Assembly: GCF_000621865.1 (NCBI RefSeq)
Contig: NZ_JHXE01000016.1
Location: 41,696-105,695 of the forward strand
Reading direction: 5' to 3'
Source of the DNA: Pseudobutyrivibrio sp. MD2005
GTDB taxonomy: Bacteria; Bacillota; Clostridia; Lachnospirales; Lachnospiraceae
DNA length: 64,000 bases
Shown here: one piece after another, positions 1 through 8,170 of the stretch
Layout: each line of letters opens with the position of its first letter
Position numbering within the stretch: position 1 is the stretch's first letter
Program-made: the position numbers and the translations under genes
Notes under the pieces: model-generated
What the model was told of the DNA's origin: nothing
Seen by the model: only the letters and a program-made list of their open reading frames with translations
Database searches by the model: none

Positions 1-274
1 CAGAAAGTTCATGCCCATCAGAGTACTCAAGACGTAGAAGTCCTACTTTCTCCCAATAAGTAAAGGCTCTCATTATGTCCTTCTCGGTGTGGTCTAAACA
101 GTCCGCTAACTGTGAGATGGAAAAATCATAATCCTCTCTATTTAGACAACGAAGCAAGTAAAGGTAAATCTTAACATACTCTCCATTGGCATCTTTCATG
201 TAATCGTCAATAAAAGTATTAGAAATGCAAGTATAACCAGTATTGATACTGGTGTGTAGCATGATGTCTGCCAT
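1..274 (-). CDS. dnaD: DnaD-domain replication protein (partial, 3' end cut by window)
   Basis: The reverse strand reads from ATG at 274 to the window edge, giving about 91 residues. The start resembles clostridial DnaD-domain proteins: an N-terminal HTSINTGYTCISN stretch, then YVKIYLYLLRCLNR, and a winged-helix-like segment ending in EKDIMRAFTYWEKVGLL. This family is involved in loading the replicative helicase. A GAGGGAGAGG ribosome binding site lies just upstream (about 281-294). The C-terminal half, and whatever follows it (often a DnaC-type loader in this group), is outside the window. It is divergently placed relative to nothing and co-directional with murC, but separated from it by a terminator and a DnaA-box cluster. 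Confidence 0.8.
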   Translation of the reverse strand, partial: MADIMLHTSINTGYTCISNTFIDDYMKDANGEYVKIYLYLLRCLNREDYDFSISQLADCLDHTEKDIMRAFTYWEKVGLLRLEYSDGHELS

Positions 275-305
275 ATAAATTATCCTCTCCCTCAAAAGTA
301 AGCAA

Positions 306-314
306 ATTATATCA
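306..314 (-). promoter_or_regulatory. extended -10 promoter element for dnaD
   Basis: On the reverse strand this reads TGATATAAT, an extended -10 (TGnTATAAT), about 32 bases upstream of the dnaD start. No convincing -35 box is seen at 17 bases, which fits an extended -10 promoter. The DnaA boxes at 381-486 lie upstream of it and could act on it. Confidence 0.5.
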
Positions 315-380
315 AAGTAATTTCAAAAAGAAAAGGGTGTAAACCCCGAGAACCCTTGTAAATAAAGGGCTTGTGGCTAT

Positions 381-486
381 TGTGGATAATGTGGATAACT
401 ATCAACAGACCTAGAAAAAAGGGCAATAAAAAATCCACATTTTTACTGGTGAATAATACACCGAAAAATGTGGATAATGTGGATAA
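381..486. promoter_or_regulatory. DnaA-box cluster (four consensus boxes in two tandem pairs)
   Basis: The 9-mer TGTGGATAA, which is the reverse complement of the consensus DnaA box TTATCCACA, occurs at 381-389, 390-398, 469-477 and 478-486. The boxes form two head-to-tail doublets inside a near-identical direct repeat of about 20 bases. A one-mismatch box in the other orientation (TTATCAACA) lies at 540-548 inside murC. Known: DnaA binds such boxes at origins, at titration sites and in regulated promoters. The position, between the murC terminator and the dnaD promoter, suggests control of dnaD or a DnaA-titrating site. There is no dnaA or dnaN nearby, so an origin is not claimed. Confidence 0.75.
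428..475 (-). terminator. rho-independent terminator of murC
   Basis: A perfect 12-base inverted repeat (433-444 with 464-475; arm ATCCACATTTTT) has an inner GGTG/CACC pair. On the reverse strand it is followed by a T run (432-428). It sits just past the murC stop and shares bases with one DnaA box (469-477). Confidence 0.7.
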
Positions 487-1866
487 CTATTTGGAAAGTA
501 AGTGTTCACCTACTAAATACACGTCTCCAGCACCCATAGTTATCAACAGGTCGTTGTTTAAAAGATTTTTTTCTAAAAATTTTTCACATGCATCAAATGA
601 GCCTAAATAATGGACTTCTGTGCCCATTTTTTCGATTCTATCAGCAATATCTTTAGAGCTTACTCCATAGATATCAGGCTCTCTAGCCGCATATATATCG
701 GCAAGAACAACTATGTCCGCTTTAGCGAGAGCTGTTGCAAAATCATCAAGAAAGCTTAATGTGCGGGTATAAGTGTGTGGCTGGAAGCAAACAATCACAC
801 GATTGTGTGGGTAATTAGCTGCTGCGTTAAGGCTGGCAGCAATTTCTGTTGGGTGATGAGCGTAATCATCAATGACAGTAGCTCCGTTATAGTTGCCCTT
901 TAACTCGAAACGTCTGTGAGCACCGCCAAACTTTTTAAGTCCTGCTAAAATGTGATCGTAAGAAATGCCCATTTCAACAGTAAGTGCGATAGCTGCAAGT
1001 GCATTGGAAATATTGTGCTTTCCAGGAACATTAAGTGAAACAGTGCCAAGAGCCTTACCATTGAATACAGGGGTAAAGTTTGCAAAGCCCTTTTCATTAA
1101 ATGAGATATCAGTAGGATAAATATCGGCATCATTATTTAATGAATAAGTAATAACCCTACATTTTAGTCCCTCAGTGAAATAATCTACATCATCAATTTC
1201 TTTGTTAATAATAAGAATGCCATCATCGGATGTATTACCGGCAAACTTCTTAAATGAAGCTCTTACATTTTCGAGATTCTTGAAGAAGTCCAAGTGATCT
1301 GCCTCAACATTAAGGATAATGTTGTATTTAGGGAAAAATGAATGATAGCTGTTTGTGTATTCACAAGCCTCTGTGATAAATACATCACTGTCACCGACGT
1401 GTACGTTGCTTCCGATGGCATCTAAAATGCCGCCAACAGAAATGGTAGGATCATCGGCTGTCTCAAGAAGAATCTGGCTAACCATTGATGTTGTGGTTGT
1501 CTTGCCGTGTGTACCTGCAACAGCAATAGAACGAGCATAGTTTTCCATGATTTCGCCAAGGAGCTCAGCTCTTGTAAGCATAGGCTTGCCAGAAGCTTTG
1601 GCTGCAGCAAATTCTGGATTGTCATCACGAATTGCAGCAGTGTAAACAATCAAGTCGATATCATCAGTGATATTTGATGCTGCCTGTGGATAACTAACCT
1701 TTGCGCCGATGGCTTCAAGGTGCTTGGTTAAATCAGATTCAGCTCTATCGGAGCCTGAAATAGTGAAACCAGCACCAAGCAAAATCTCTGCAAGACCAGA
1801 CATGCTAATGCCGCCAATTCCTATAAAATGAACATGTATCTTGTTGTTAAAATCAATCTTATACAT
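487..1866 (-). CDS. murC: UDP-N-acetylmuramate--L-alanine ligase MurC
   Basis: A 459-residue Mur ligase of normal family length. It adds L-alanine to UDP-MurNAc with ATP hydrolysis, the first cytoplasmic peptide step of peptidoglycan synthesis. The N-terminal Rossmann domain shows HFIGIGGISMSGLA (residues 13-26). The ATP loop GTHGKTTTT is at 118-126, and the central domain contains EADHLDFF and the HPTEIAASL motif. The start ATG at 1866 is preceded by AAGGAAAA. It has its own promoter upstream and a terminator downstream, so it appears monocistronic. murA, another early step of the same pathway, lies about 20 kb away on the other strand. Confidence 0.97.
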   Translation of the reverse strand: MYKIDFNNKIHVHFIGIGGISMSGLAEILLGAGFTISGSDRAESDLTKHLEAIGAKVSYPQAASNITDDIDLIVYTAAIRDDNPEFAAAKASGKPMLTRAELLGEIMENYARSIAVAGTHGKTTTTSMVSQILLETADDPTISVGGILDAIGSNVHVGDSDVFITEACEYTNSYHSFFPKYNIILNVEADHLDFFKNLENVRASFKKFAGNTSDDGILIINKEIDDVDYFTEGLKCRVITYSLNNDADIYPTDISFNEKGFANFTPVFNGKALGTVSLNVPGKHNISNALAAIALTVEMGISYDHILAGLKKFGGAHRRFELKGNYNGATVIDDYAHHPTEIAASLNAAANYPHNRVIVCFQPHTYTRTLSFLDDFATALAKADIVVLADIYAAREPDIYGVSSKDIADRIEKMGTEVHYLGSFDACEKFLEKNLLNNDLLITMGAGDVYLVGEHLLSK

Positions 1867-1906
1867 ATGTTTTCCTTCTTTAATATAGTATTTTTCTAAC
1901 TACACT

Positions 1907-1935
1907 AATCTACCCCCAAAATGAATTAGTTGCAA
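1907..1935 (-). promoter_or_regulatory. sigma-A-type promoter of murC
   Basis: On the reverse strand: -35 TTGCAA (1935-1930), a 17-base spacer, then -10 TAGATT (1912-1907), about 40 bases upstream of the murC start. Confidence 0.5.
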
Positions 1936-2015
1936 GGTAGCTAAATAGATATTGTAGAAAATGACAGTGTATTGTCAAACAATTAACAACTAATTAGTAA
2001 AAATTATTAATAATA

Positions 2016-2044
2016 TTGCAGTAGAAATTGGCTTTTGCTATACT
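2016..2044 (+). promoter_or_regulatory. sigma-A-type promoter of the glgC operon
   Basis: TTGCAG (2016-2021), a 17-base spacer, TATACT (2039-2044). It lies about 75 bases upstream of glgC and probably drives glgC-glgD-spoVG-pth, up to the terminator at 5374. Confidence 0.7.
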
Positions 2045-2065
2045 AATGTTACAAAGGGGAGTACT

Positions 2066-2095
2066 ATGAGTTATAAAATGGTACATCCCTTCTGA
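2066..2095 (+). CDS. possible 9-codon leader ORF upstream of glgC
   Basis: A short reading frame, MSYKMVHPF then stop. AAAGGGGAG (2053-2061) lies at good spacing before its ATG, a better ribosome binding site than the one before glgC itself. It ends 25 bases before the likely glgC start. It could couple translation to glgC or be fortuitous. No attenuator hairpin is obvious. Confidence 0.3.
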   Translation: MSYKMVHPF

Positions 2096-2120
2096 CAGCA
2101 TGAGAAAGGCAGATGATAGG

Positions 2121-3395
2121 ATGATTAGAAAAGAAATGATCGCAATGCTTCTCGCTGGCGGGCAGGGAAGCAGACTCGGAGTATTAACATCCGATGTAGC
2201 AAAGCCAGCAGTTTCTTTTGGGGGAAAGTATCGTATTATCGATTTTCCTCTTTCAAATTGTATCAATTCAGGCATTGATACAGTTGGTGTGCTGACTCAG
2301 TATCAACCGCTTGTCCTAAATACCCACATCGGAATTGGTATTCCATGGGATTTGGACAGAAATAACGGTGGTGTTACAGTTCTTCCACCTTATGAGAAGA
2401 GTGACACAAGTGAGTGGTATTCAGGCACAGCCAACGCAATTTTCCAAAACCTTAAGTACATGGAGAATTATAATCCAGAGTATGTGCTTATCCTTTCAGG
2501 AGATCACATCTATAAAATGGATTATGAGGCCATGCTAGATTTTCATAAGGCAAAGGGCGCAGATGTTACAATTGCAGTAATTCCTGTACCGATTGAAGAA
2601 GCATCTCGATTTGGAGTTGTTATTGCTGATGACGAAAAGCGTATCAGCGAATTTGAGGAAAAGCCAGCAAATCCTCGAAGCAATCTTGCTTCAATGGGTA
2701 TTTATATATTCAGCTGGAAAGCATTAAAGGAGTCATTGCTTGCACTTAAAGACCAGAGCAACTGTGATTTTGGTAAGCATGTTCTTCCTTACCTTCATGA
2801 GAAGGGGGCACCAATGTATGCCTACGAGTTCAATAGCTACTGGAAGGATGTAGGAACACTTGGATCATATTGGGAAGCCAATATGGAGCTTATAGATCTT
2901 ATTCCAGAGTTCAACCTCTATGAGGAGTTCTGGAAAATATACACTAATCAGAATATCATCGAACCACAGTTCGTTGCTAGCTCAGCAGTAGTTGAGAAGG
3001 CAATTATTGGAGCTGGAGCTCAGATTTATGGTGAAGTTTATAATTCGGTTTTAGGCGCAGGTGTTGTGATAGATGAAGGAGCAGTAGTCCGAGATTCCAT
3101 CATAATGGAAGGCGCAGTAATCGGAAGAAATTGCGTAATAGATAAATCAATCATTGCTGAGAATACCGTTGTCGGCGAGGGAGCAAAGATTGGCCAGGGC
3201 GTAGAAGCAGAGAGTAAGCTTAATGCAAGCATCTACTCATTCGGTCTTGCTGTAATTGGAGAGAATTCAACAATTCCAGCAAATGTAACTATTGGCAAAA
3301 ACACAGCAATCAAGGGCGAGACTAGCGAGGCAGATTATCCTGACGGAGAGTTAGCTAGTGGCGGCTACATTATCAAGGCAGGTGATCGAGTATGA
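2121..3395 (+). CDS. glgC: glucose-1-phosphate adenylyltransferase catalytic subunit GlgC
   Basis: Makes ADP-glucose from glucose-1-phosphate and ATP for glycogen synthesis. The nucleotidyltransferase domain starts with [15 protein letters not shown]. It also shows [31 protein letters not shown] and FEEKP, followed by a C-terminal left-handed beta-helix with hexapeptide repeats (about residues 290-420). The start is taken at ATG 2121 ([10 protein letters not shown]), where family members begin, giving 424 residues; an in-frame ATG at 2100 would add seven. The stop overlaps the glgD start (ATGA), which implies translational coupling. Regulatory and catalytic subunits next to each other are typical of Firmicutes. 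Confidence 0.95.
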   Translation: MIRKEMIAMLLAGGQGSRLGVLTSDVAKPAVSFGGKYRIIDFPLSNCINSGIDTVGVLTQYQPLVLNTHIGIGIPWDLDRNNGGVTVLPPYEKSDTSEWYSGTANAIFQNLKYMENYNPEYVLILSGDHIYKMDYEAMLDFHKAKGADVTIAVIPVPIEEASRFGVVIADDEKRISEFEEKPANPRSNLASMGIYIFSWKALKESLLALKDQSNCDFGKHVLPYLHEKGAPMYAYEFNSYWKDVGTLGSYWEANMELIDLIPEFNLYEEFWKIYTNQNIIEPQFVASSAVVEKAIIGAGAQIYGEVYNSVLGAGVVIDEGAVVRDSIIMEGAVIGRNCVIDKSIIAENTVVGEGAKIGQGVEAESKLNASIYSFGLAVIGENSTIPANVTIGKNTAIKGETSEADYPDGELASGGYIIKAGDRV

Positions 3396-4525
3396 AGGCA
3401 TTAGGTATTATTCTAGCAGGTGGAAACTCAAGCAGAATGCAACAGCTTACTGAGAAGCGCGCCATTGCAGCTATGCCAGTAGGCGGAAGCTATAGATGTA
3501 TTGATTTCGTTCTTTCAAACATGACGAATTCACACATTCAGACAGTTGCAGTATTATCGCAGTACAACGCAAGATCTCTAAATGAGCATCTTAATTCATC
3601 AAAGTGGTGGAACTTTGGTAGAAAGCAGGGAGGATTATTCCTCTTCACTCCTACTGTTACTACTAACAACAGCTGGTGGTACAGAGGTACAGCAGATGCT
3701 ATTTGGCAGAACATTGATTTCTTAAAGAAGAGACATGAGCCATATGTTATTATTGCAAGTGGCGATTGTGTTTATAAGTTGGATTTCAACAAGGTTTTAG
3801 ATTATCACATCAAGAAACAGGCTGATATCACAGTTGTTTGCGCAAAGCTTCCTGAGGGAGATGATATCAATCGTTACGGTGTGGTAGAGATGGATAGAGA
3901 TGGACGTATAGTAGAGTTCGAGGAGAAGCCTATGGTGGCTAACTCAGATATCGTTTCTGCTGGTGTCTATGTCATCCGTAGAAGAGCTCTCATTGATTTG
4001 TTGGAAGAATGCAACAGAGAGGGCAGATACAACTTTGTAACAGATATTCTCATTAGATACAAGAACATGAAGAGGATTTATGGTTACAAGATGGAAGGCT
4101 ATTGGGCAAACCTTGCAGACGTTGATAGCTATTTCAAAGCTAACATGGATTTCTTACGCAAGGATGTTAGAGATAGCTTCTTCCATTCAGAACCAGGAGT
4201 CTTCTCAAAGACACACGACCTGCCACCTGCAAAATACAACGCAGGTTCTAAGGTTACAAACTCACTTGTGGCTGGAGGATGTATCATAAACAGCACTGTT
4301 GAGAATTCTGTACTATTTAAAAAGGCGTTCGTTGGCAACAACTCAGTTGTTAAGAACTGCGTCATTTTAAATGGAGCATACATCGGTGACAACGTGCACG
4401 TGGAGAATTGCATTGTTGAGAGCCATGAAACATTGCTCAGCGGATCTACATATATTGGGGAAAACGGAATCCGCATAGTTACAGGTAACAAAAATCGATA
4501 CGACATGCCAGTTGGGGAGGTATAA
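3392..4525 (+). CDS. glgD: glucose-1-phosphate adenylyltransferase regulatory subunit GlgD
   Basis: A GlgC paralogue of 377 residues that starts inside the glgC stop codon. It keeps the fold ([52 protein letters not shown] and a C-terminal beta-helix). The nucleotide loop reads GGNSSRM, not the GGQGSRL of GlgC. The catalytic SGDH motif is SGDC. In Bacillus-type systems GlgD alone is weak or inactive and stimulates GlgC in a heterotetramer. The same role is inferred here. Confidence 0.93.
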   Translation: MKALGIILAGGNSSRMQQLTEKRAIAAMPVGGSYRCIDFVLSNMTNSHIQTVAVLSQYNARSLNEHLNSSKWWNFGRKQGGLFLFTPTVTTNNSWWYRGTADAIWQNIDFLKKRHEPYVIIASGDCVYKLDFNKVLDYHIKKQADITVVCAKLPEGDDINRYGVVEMDRDGRIVEFEEKPMVANSDIVSAGVYVIRRRALIDLLEECNREGRYNFVTDILIRYKNMKRIYGYKMEGYWANLADVDSYFKANMDFLRKDVRDSFFHSEPGVFSKTHDLPPAKYNAGSKVTNSLVAGGCIINSTVENSVLFKKAFVGNNSVVKNCVILNGAYIGDNVHVENCIVESHETLLSGSTYIGENGIRIVTGNKNRYDMPVGEV

Positions 4526-4529
4526 CAAA

Positions 4530-4790
4530 ATGCAAATTACAGACATTAGAATTCGCAAGATTGAAAAAGAAGGCAAGATGAAAGCAGTTGTCTCAGTGAC
4601 AATTGACGAGGAGTTTGTAATTCACGACATCAAGATTATTGAAGGAGATAAGGGACTATTTATTGCTATGCCTTCAAGACGTGGTTCTGAAGGTGGCTAC
4701 AAGGATATTGCTCATCCTATTCGCTCAACCACAAGAGAGCAGATGCAGACAATGATTCTTAACAAGTATAAGGAAGAGTTCCCAGAATAA
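4530..4790 (+). CDS. spoVG: SpoVG regulatory RNA/DNA-binding protein
   Basis: An 86-residue protein ([20 protein letters not shown]) with the signature segments [17 protein letters not shown] and [21 protein letters not shown]. The start at ATG 4530 is fixed by GGGGAGG at 4514-4520 and by the conserved N-terminus; an upstream in-frame extension from 4512 would overlap glgD. SpoVG-family proteins are small nucleic-acid-binding regulators of septation, cell envelope and virulence genes in Firmicutes. Here the gene lies between glgD and pth, five bases from the latter, apparently in one operon. Confidence 0.95.
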   Translation: MQITDIRIRKIEKEGKMKAVVSVTIDEEFVIHDIKIIEGDKGLFIAMPSRRGSEGGYKDIAHPIRSTTREQMQTMILNKYKEEFPE

Positions 4791-4795
4791 GACGT

Positions 4796-5371
4796 ATGTT
4801 TTTAATTGTTGGTCTAGGTAATCCAGAAAGAAAGTACGAAGGAACCAGACATAATGTAGGATTTGAAGCTATTGATGCTATCGCAAAGCACTTCAATATA
4901 GAAGTAAACCACAAGGAACAAAAGGGAATTGTGGGAAAGGGCATCATTAATGGCCACAAGGTAATACTTGCAAAGCCTATGACGTACATGAACCTAAGCG
5001 GGGAATGTGTTCAACCTTTATGTGACTATTACGATGTTGACAGCGAGAGCGAACTTGTTGTTATATCGGATGATATATCCCTTTCTACAGGAAATATCCG
5101 TGTTAGAAAGAAGGGTTCGGCTGGTGGTCACAATGGATTAAAGAACATCATCTCTTTGCTTGGCACCAATGCTTTCCCTCGAATTCGAGTGGGTGTGGGA
5201 GAATGTAAGAACGGTGATTTGGTTTCCCATGTGTTAGGTCGCTATGACGCTGAAGACCGTGAAAAGGTGGATGCGTCCTTCGAAAAAGTGATTGGCGCGT
5301 TAGAATTGTTCCTTGAGGGAGATCTAGATGCAGCTATGAATAAATATAACGTTAAAGAAAAACTTGAATAG
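4796..5371 (+). CDS. pth: peptidyl-tRNA hydrolase
   Basis: A 191-residue Pth that recycles peptidyl-tRNA released from stalled ribosomes. The sequence shows VGLGNPERKYEGTRHNVGF with catalytic His19, KPMTYMNLSG, and SDDISLSTGNIRVRKKGSAGGHNGLKNI. It starts five bases after spoVG and ends at a strong terminator. Length and motifs are normal for the family. Confidence 0.97.
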   Translation: MFLIVGLGNPERKYEGTRHNVGFEAIDAIAKHFNIEVNHKEQKGIVGKGIINGHKVILAKPMTYMNLSGECVQPLCDYYDVDSESELVVISDDISLSTGNIRVRKKGSAGGHNGLKNIISLLGTNAFPRIRVGVGECKNGDLVSHVLGRYDAEDREKVDASFEKVIGALELFLEGDLDAAMNKYNVKEKLE

Positions 5372-5373
5372 AG

Positions 5374-5415
5374 ATTAGCCTGCAGTTATGCAGGCTAATT
5401 TTGTACTTTTTGTTA
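5374..5415 (+). terminator. rho-independent terminator after pth
   Basis: A perfect 11-base stem ATTAGCCTGCA (5374-5384) with TGCAGGCTAAT (5389-5399), loop GTTA, followed by a T-rich tract. Confidence 0.85.
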
Positions 5416-5444
5416 TTTACAATAACGGTTTGTTATTCTATACT
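5416..5444 (+). promoter_or_regulatory. promoter of the SARP regulator gene
   Basis: TTTACA (5416-5421), 17 bases, TATACT (5439-5444), about 50 bases before the start. The word TTGTTATT recurs at about 5410, 5430 and 5470 around the promoter and may be a binding-site repeat. Confidence 0.5.
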
Positions 5445-5493
5445 AAGTTTTGTAATGGAAAAAATAAGCTTGTTATTTAAATAAGGGAGAATT

Positions 5494-6738
5494 ATGAGCG
5501 GAAATATTGTATTTAATGTAAAGTTTCTAGGCACTGTGGATGTTAAATGTAACGACATGCATATTGTGCTAGAGCGCAACAATACCACAAAGGTTAATCA
5601 GCTATTTCAGATGCTGTTGTACCATGTAAATGGTATTTCGAGAGATCAGGTTATTTATAATCTATTCCAAAATGAAGGCATTGCGGATGAGTCAAACAGC
5701 CTTAGAGCAATTGTATTTAGACTTCGTAAGGCATTACTCAAGACAGGCCTTCCAGAAGAGGATTATGTATATATTAAAAGAGGTAATTACAGAATTACTC
5801 CTAATGCCTCTATCGAATGTGATGCAGTCAATTTCGAAGAGCTTGCAAAGCAGGCCCTTGCATCAGATGATGCTGATGTGCAGCAGAAGCTTTTAGAGCA
5901 TGCTTGTAAGGCATATAACGGTGATTTCCTTCCTACTCTAAGCGGTTATGAGTGGGTTGTTACTACAAGAGTAAGATTAAAGAAATTATTTGATAGATGC
6001 TTAAAGCAGCTACTTGAGATGTACAAGGTTCAAAAGGACTACGACAATATGTACACTCTCAGCCATAAGGCAAATAAGCTTTATCCATATGATGGATGGC
6101 AGACATACGAGATGGAAGCTCTTATCGAAGTAGGTAAGACAAAGGATGCTCTCAAGTTATATGAAGACACTGAGACATTAATGTTCGAAGAGCTTGGTGT
6201 ATCAGTTTCATCTAGCATGGCAGAACAGCTTGATAAGCTTGGTTCTCAGGTTATAAACAATTCCGATATGATTAGCGAGGTTAAAAAGAACCTTGATACA
6301 TCTAAGGAAGATATTGAAGGCGCATTTTACTGTACATATCCAATTTTTGTGGAGAGCTACAGATACATCAAAAGAGTAATCAGACGTTCTGGACAAGCAG
6401 CATGGCTTATGCTTTGCACCATCACAGATGGAAAGGGGTACGCTTTAAGCGGCTCTGACAGATTAGAGACTTTAGCTGAGGAATTATCTGAGGCTATTCG
6501 CGTATCTGCCCGTGGTGGAGATATGTACGCAAGATATAGCAACAATCAATTTGTAGTATTGCTTTTAGGCATTACACAAGAAGATTGTGTTTTGGTTCAA
6601 AGCAGAATCAATGAAAACATGAGTAAGGAGTCAAGAAAACGCTATATTAAATATAATTTAGCGCCTGTTAATCTTGCTAGTGCAGGTACAGATTACGATA
6701 CTGCAGAGCTTCAAGATATGGTAAGAGGGGAAGAGTAA
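5494..6738 (+). CDS. SARP/BTAD-type transcriptional regulator with degenerate GGDEF-like C-terminus
   Basis: 414 residues. The N-terminal 100 residues look like an OmpR-type winged helix (NSLRAIVFRLRKALLKTG, then DYVYIKRGNYRI). Residues 105-250 match the bacterial transcriptional activation domain, a TPR-like helical region ending LFEELGV-like (MFEELGVSVSSSM). Residues 275-410 resemble a worn GGDEF fold: RYSNNQFVVLLLG stands where active diguanylate cyclases have RYGGDEF, so catalysis is not expected. RBS AAGGGAG precedes ATG 5494. It overlaps the next ORF by one base (TAATG), which links them in one operon, possibly with the pilus-like genes downstream. The target genes are unknown. Confidence 0.75.
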   Translation: MSGNIVFNVKFLGTVDVKCNDMHIVLERNNTTKVNQLFQMLLYHVNGISRDQVIYNLFQNEGIADESNSLRAIVFRLRKALLKTGLPEEDYVYIKRGNYRITPNASIECDAVNFEELAKQALASDDADVQQKLLEHACKAYNGDFLPTLSGYEWVVTTRVRLKKLFDRCLKQLLEMYKVQKDYDNMYTLSHKANKLYPYDGWQTYEMEALIEVGKTKDALKLYEDTETLMFEELGVSVSSSMAEQLDKLGSQVINNSDMISEVKKNLDTSKEDIEGAFYCTYPIFVESYRYIKRVIRRSGQAAWLMLCTITDGKGYALSGSDRLETLAEELSEAIRVSARGGDMYARYSNNQFVVLLLGITQEDCVLVQSRINENMSKESRKRYIKYNLAPVNLASAGTDYDTAELQDMVRGEE

Positions 6739-7160
6739 TGGCAATTTCAGACAGAATGAAGCGCATGCCAAATGTAGTTGGATTCAATCTAGAAAATGAT
6801 GGATTTAAAGGCGAGCTTTATAATTGCTATGAAGAAAAAGCAGAGACATTTAATGATGTTAATGATTTCTTCAATGTGGTAAATGCTTTTTTAGATGCGG
6901 TAGAATTTCCTGAACAAAAGATAAAGTACCGTGCATTTAAAAAGACATTGCCAGAGTTAAAGCTTATTGATATTGATCCAGCAGAAAAGCTATTTGAGGT
7001 AGAGCATTTGCTCGAGCTGTGTAAAGAAAAAGCATATCTTATGATGATTACAGGCAGAGATAATGCAACATGGCAGGGCACAATCTATAGCAAAGCAAAG
7101 GATATAGAAAGCAGCTTTAATAGCGAGGTAGAGCTTCTTAGAATTATCAATAATAAATAA
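6738..7160 (+). CDS. small conserved-looking protein of unknown function
   Basis: 140 residues, acidic, with no membrane segment or signal peptide. It starts in the stop codon of the SARP gene. The C-terminal part (NATWQGTIYSKAK then FNSEVELLRIINNK) resembles short Lachnospiraceae proteins that carry a 'W-Q-G ... F-x-S-x-x-E-L' ending. No function is claimed. Translational coupling suggests it acts with the SARP regulator. Confidence 0.6.
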   Translation: MAISDRMKRMPNVVGFNLENDGFKGELYNCYEEKAETFNDVNDFFNVVNAFLDAVEFPEQKIKYRAFKKTLPELKLIDIDPAEKLFEVEHLLELCKEKAYLMMITGRDNATWQGTIYSKAKDIESSFNSEVELLRIINNK

Positions 7161-7197
7161 TAAACATTATAGGATAGGCAAGCAGTGGAGGAAGCAA

Positions 7198-8160
7198 ATG
7201 AAAAGAACAAGATATTTGCTTTCACTGATTGTTCTGAGTATTAGCTTAGTTGCATGCGGTGGTGGCCAGCAACCGTCAACTACAGGAGGCGGAGGTTCAT
7301 CCTCTGATTCCACTTCGGCGGTGGCAAAGGAATCTAAAGGCTCTTGGGACAACACCATAAGGGTGTTGGAGCCTAAGGCTGGAGGAACAGAAGTATACGA
7401 AAACATGGATGCATCAATAGATGCGAGCAATTCCAGTGACGGATACGTAATGGTCAAATACACCGGCAGCGCGGCTAAGGTAAGAATGCTAATAGAAACG
7501 CCAGCGGGAAATACTTACAATTACCTGATGGATTTGGATGGCAATTACGATGTTTATCCATTATCAGAAGGTAGCGGAACATACAAAATAGGCGTTTACG
7601 AGAACCTACATGATGACCAATACGCAGCAGCATTTACTCAGTCAGTGAATGTAACATTAAAAGATGATTATAGTATGTTTTTGTACCCTAACGCATATGT
7701 AGATTTTAATGCAAATTCTAAGGCGGTAAAAAAGGGACAGGAACTGGCATCAAGTGCGAATACGGATATCGAGGTCGTACAGAATGTTTATCATTACATT
7801 ACCAAAAACGTTACTTACGACCATGATAAAGCAGCGACTGTACAGTCAGGCTATATCCCAAAGGTAGACGAGACCTTGGCAACTGGTACAGGCATCTGTT
7901 TTGACTATGCATCACTTATGGGTGCAATGCTTAGAAGTCAGGGTATACCTACACGGTTGGAGATAGGTTATGCAGGGACTGAATACCATGCATGGATATC
8001 TGTATACACAAAGGAGTCTGGCTGGATAGATAAGATAATCCAGTTCGATGGTTCTCAGTGGACACTTATGGATCCAACACTTGGATCTTATGCAAGTAGT
8101 AGTACTGTAAAGAAATATTTAGAAGATGATACGTATTATCAACTGAAGTATAAATATTAA
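7198..8160 (+). CDS. transglutaminase-like lipoprotein
   Basis: A 320-residue secreted lipoprotein with a hydrophobic signal and lipobox LVAC (lipidated Cys20), then a Gly/Ser/Thr-rich linker. The C-terminal half is a transglutaminase/protease-like domain: GTGICFDYASLMGAMLR carries Cys234, EYHAWISVY carries His264 and LMDPT carries Asp292, which make a complete Cys-His-Asp triad. RBS GGAGG lies eight bases before ATG. It probably acts on proteins or peptidoglycan peptides at the outer face of the membrane. It lies five to ten bases before the pilC-like gene and probably belongs to the same operon. Confidence 0.85.
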   Translation: MKRTRYLLSLIVLSISLVACGGGQQPSTTGGGGSSSDSTSAVAKESKGSWDNTIRVLEPKAGGTEVYENMDASIDASNSSDGYVMVKYTGSAAKVRMLIETPAGNTYNYLMDLDGNYDVYPLSEGSGTYKIGVYENLHDDQYAAAFTQSVNVTLKDDYSMFLYPNAYVDFNANSKAVKKGQELASSANTDIEVVQNVYHYITKNVTYDHDKAATVQSGYIPKVDETLATGTGICFDYASLMGAMLRSQGIPTRLEIGYAGTEYHAWISVYTKESGWIDKIIQFDGSQWTLMDPTLGSYASSSTVKKYLEDDTYYQLKYKY

Positions 8161-8170
8161 AGGTGTGATT

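Noticed and set aside
381..490. Repeated GTGGATAATGTGGATAACTA units as a possible CRISPR or minisatellite
   Set aside because: Only two copies of the repeat, and the unit is exactly the DnaA-box consensus, which explains it better.
301..560. Chromosomal origin oriC
   Set aside because: DnaA boxes are present, but no dnaA/dnaN neighbour and no clear AT-rich unwinding stretch beside them; kept only as a DnaA-box cluster.
5494..6738. Active diguanylate cyclase
   Set aside because: The GGDEF signature is replaced by SNNQF, so catalytic activity is not supported.
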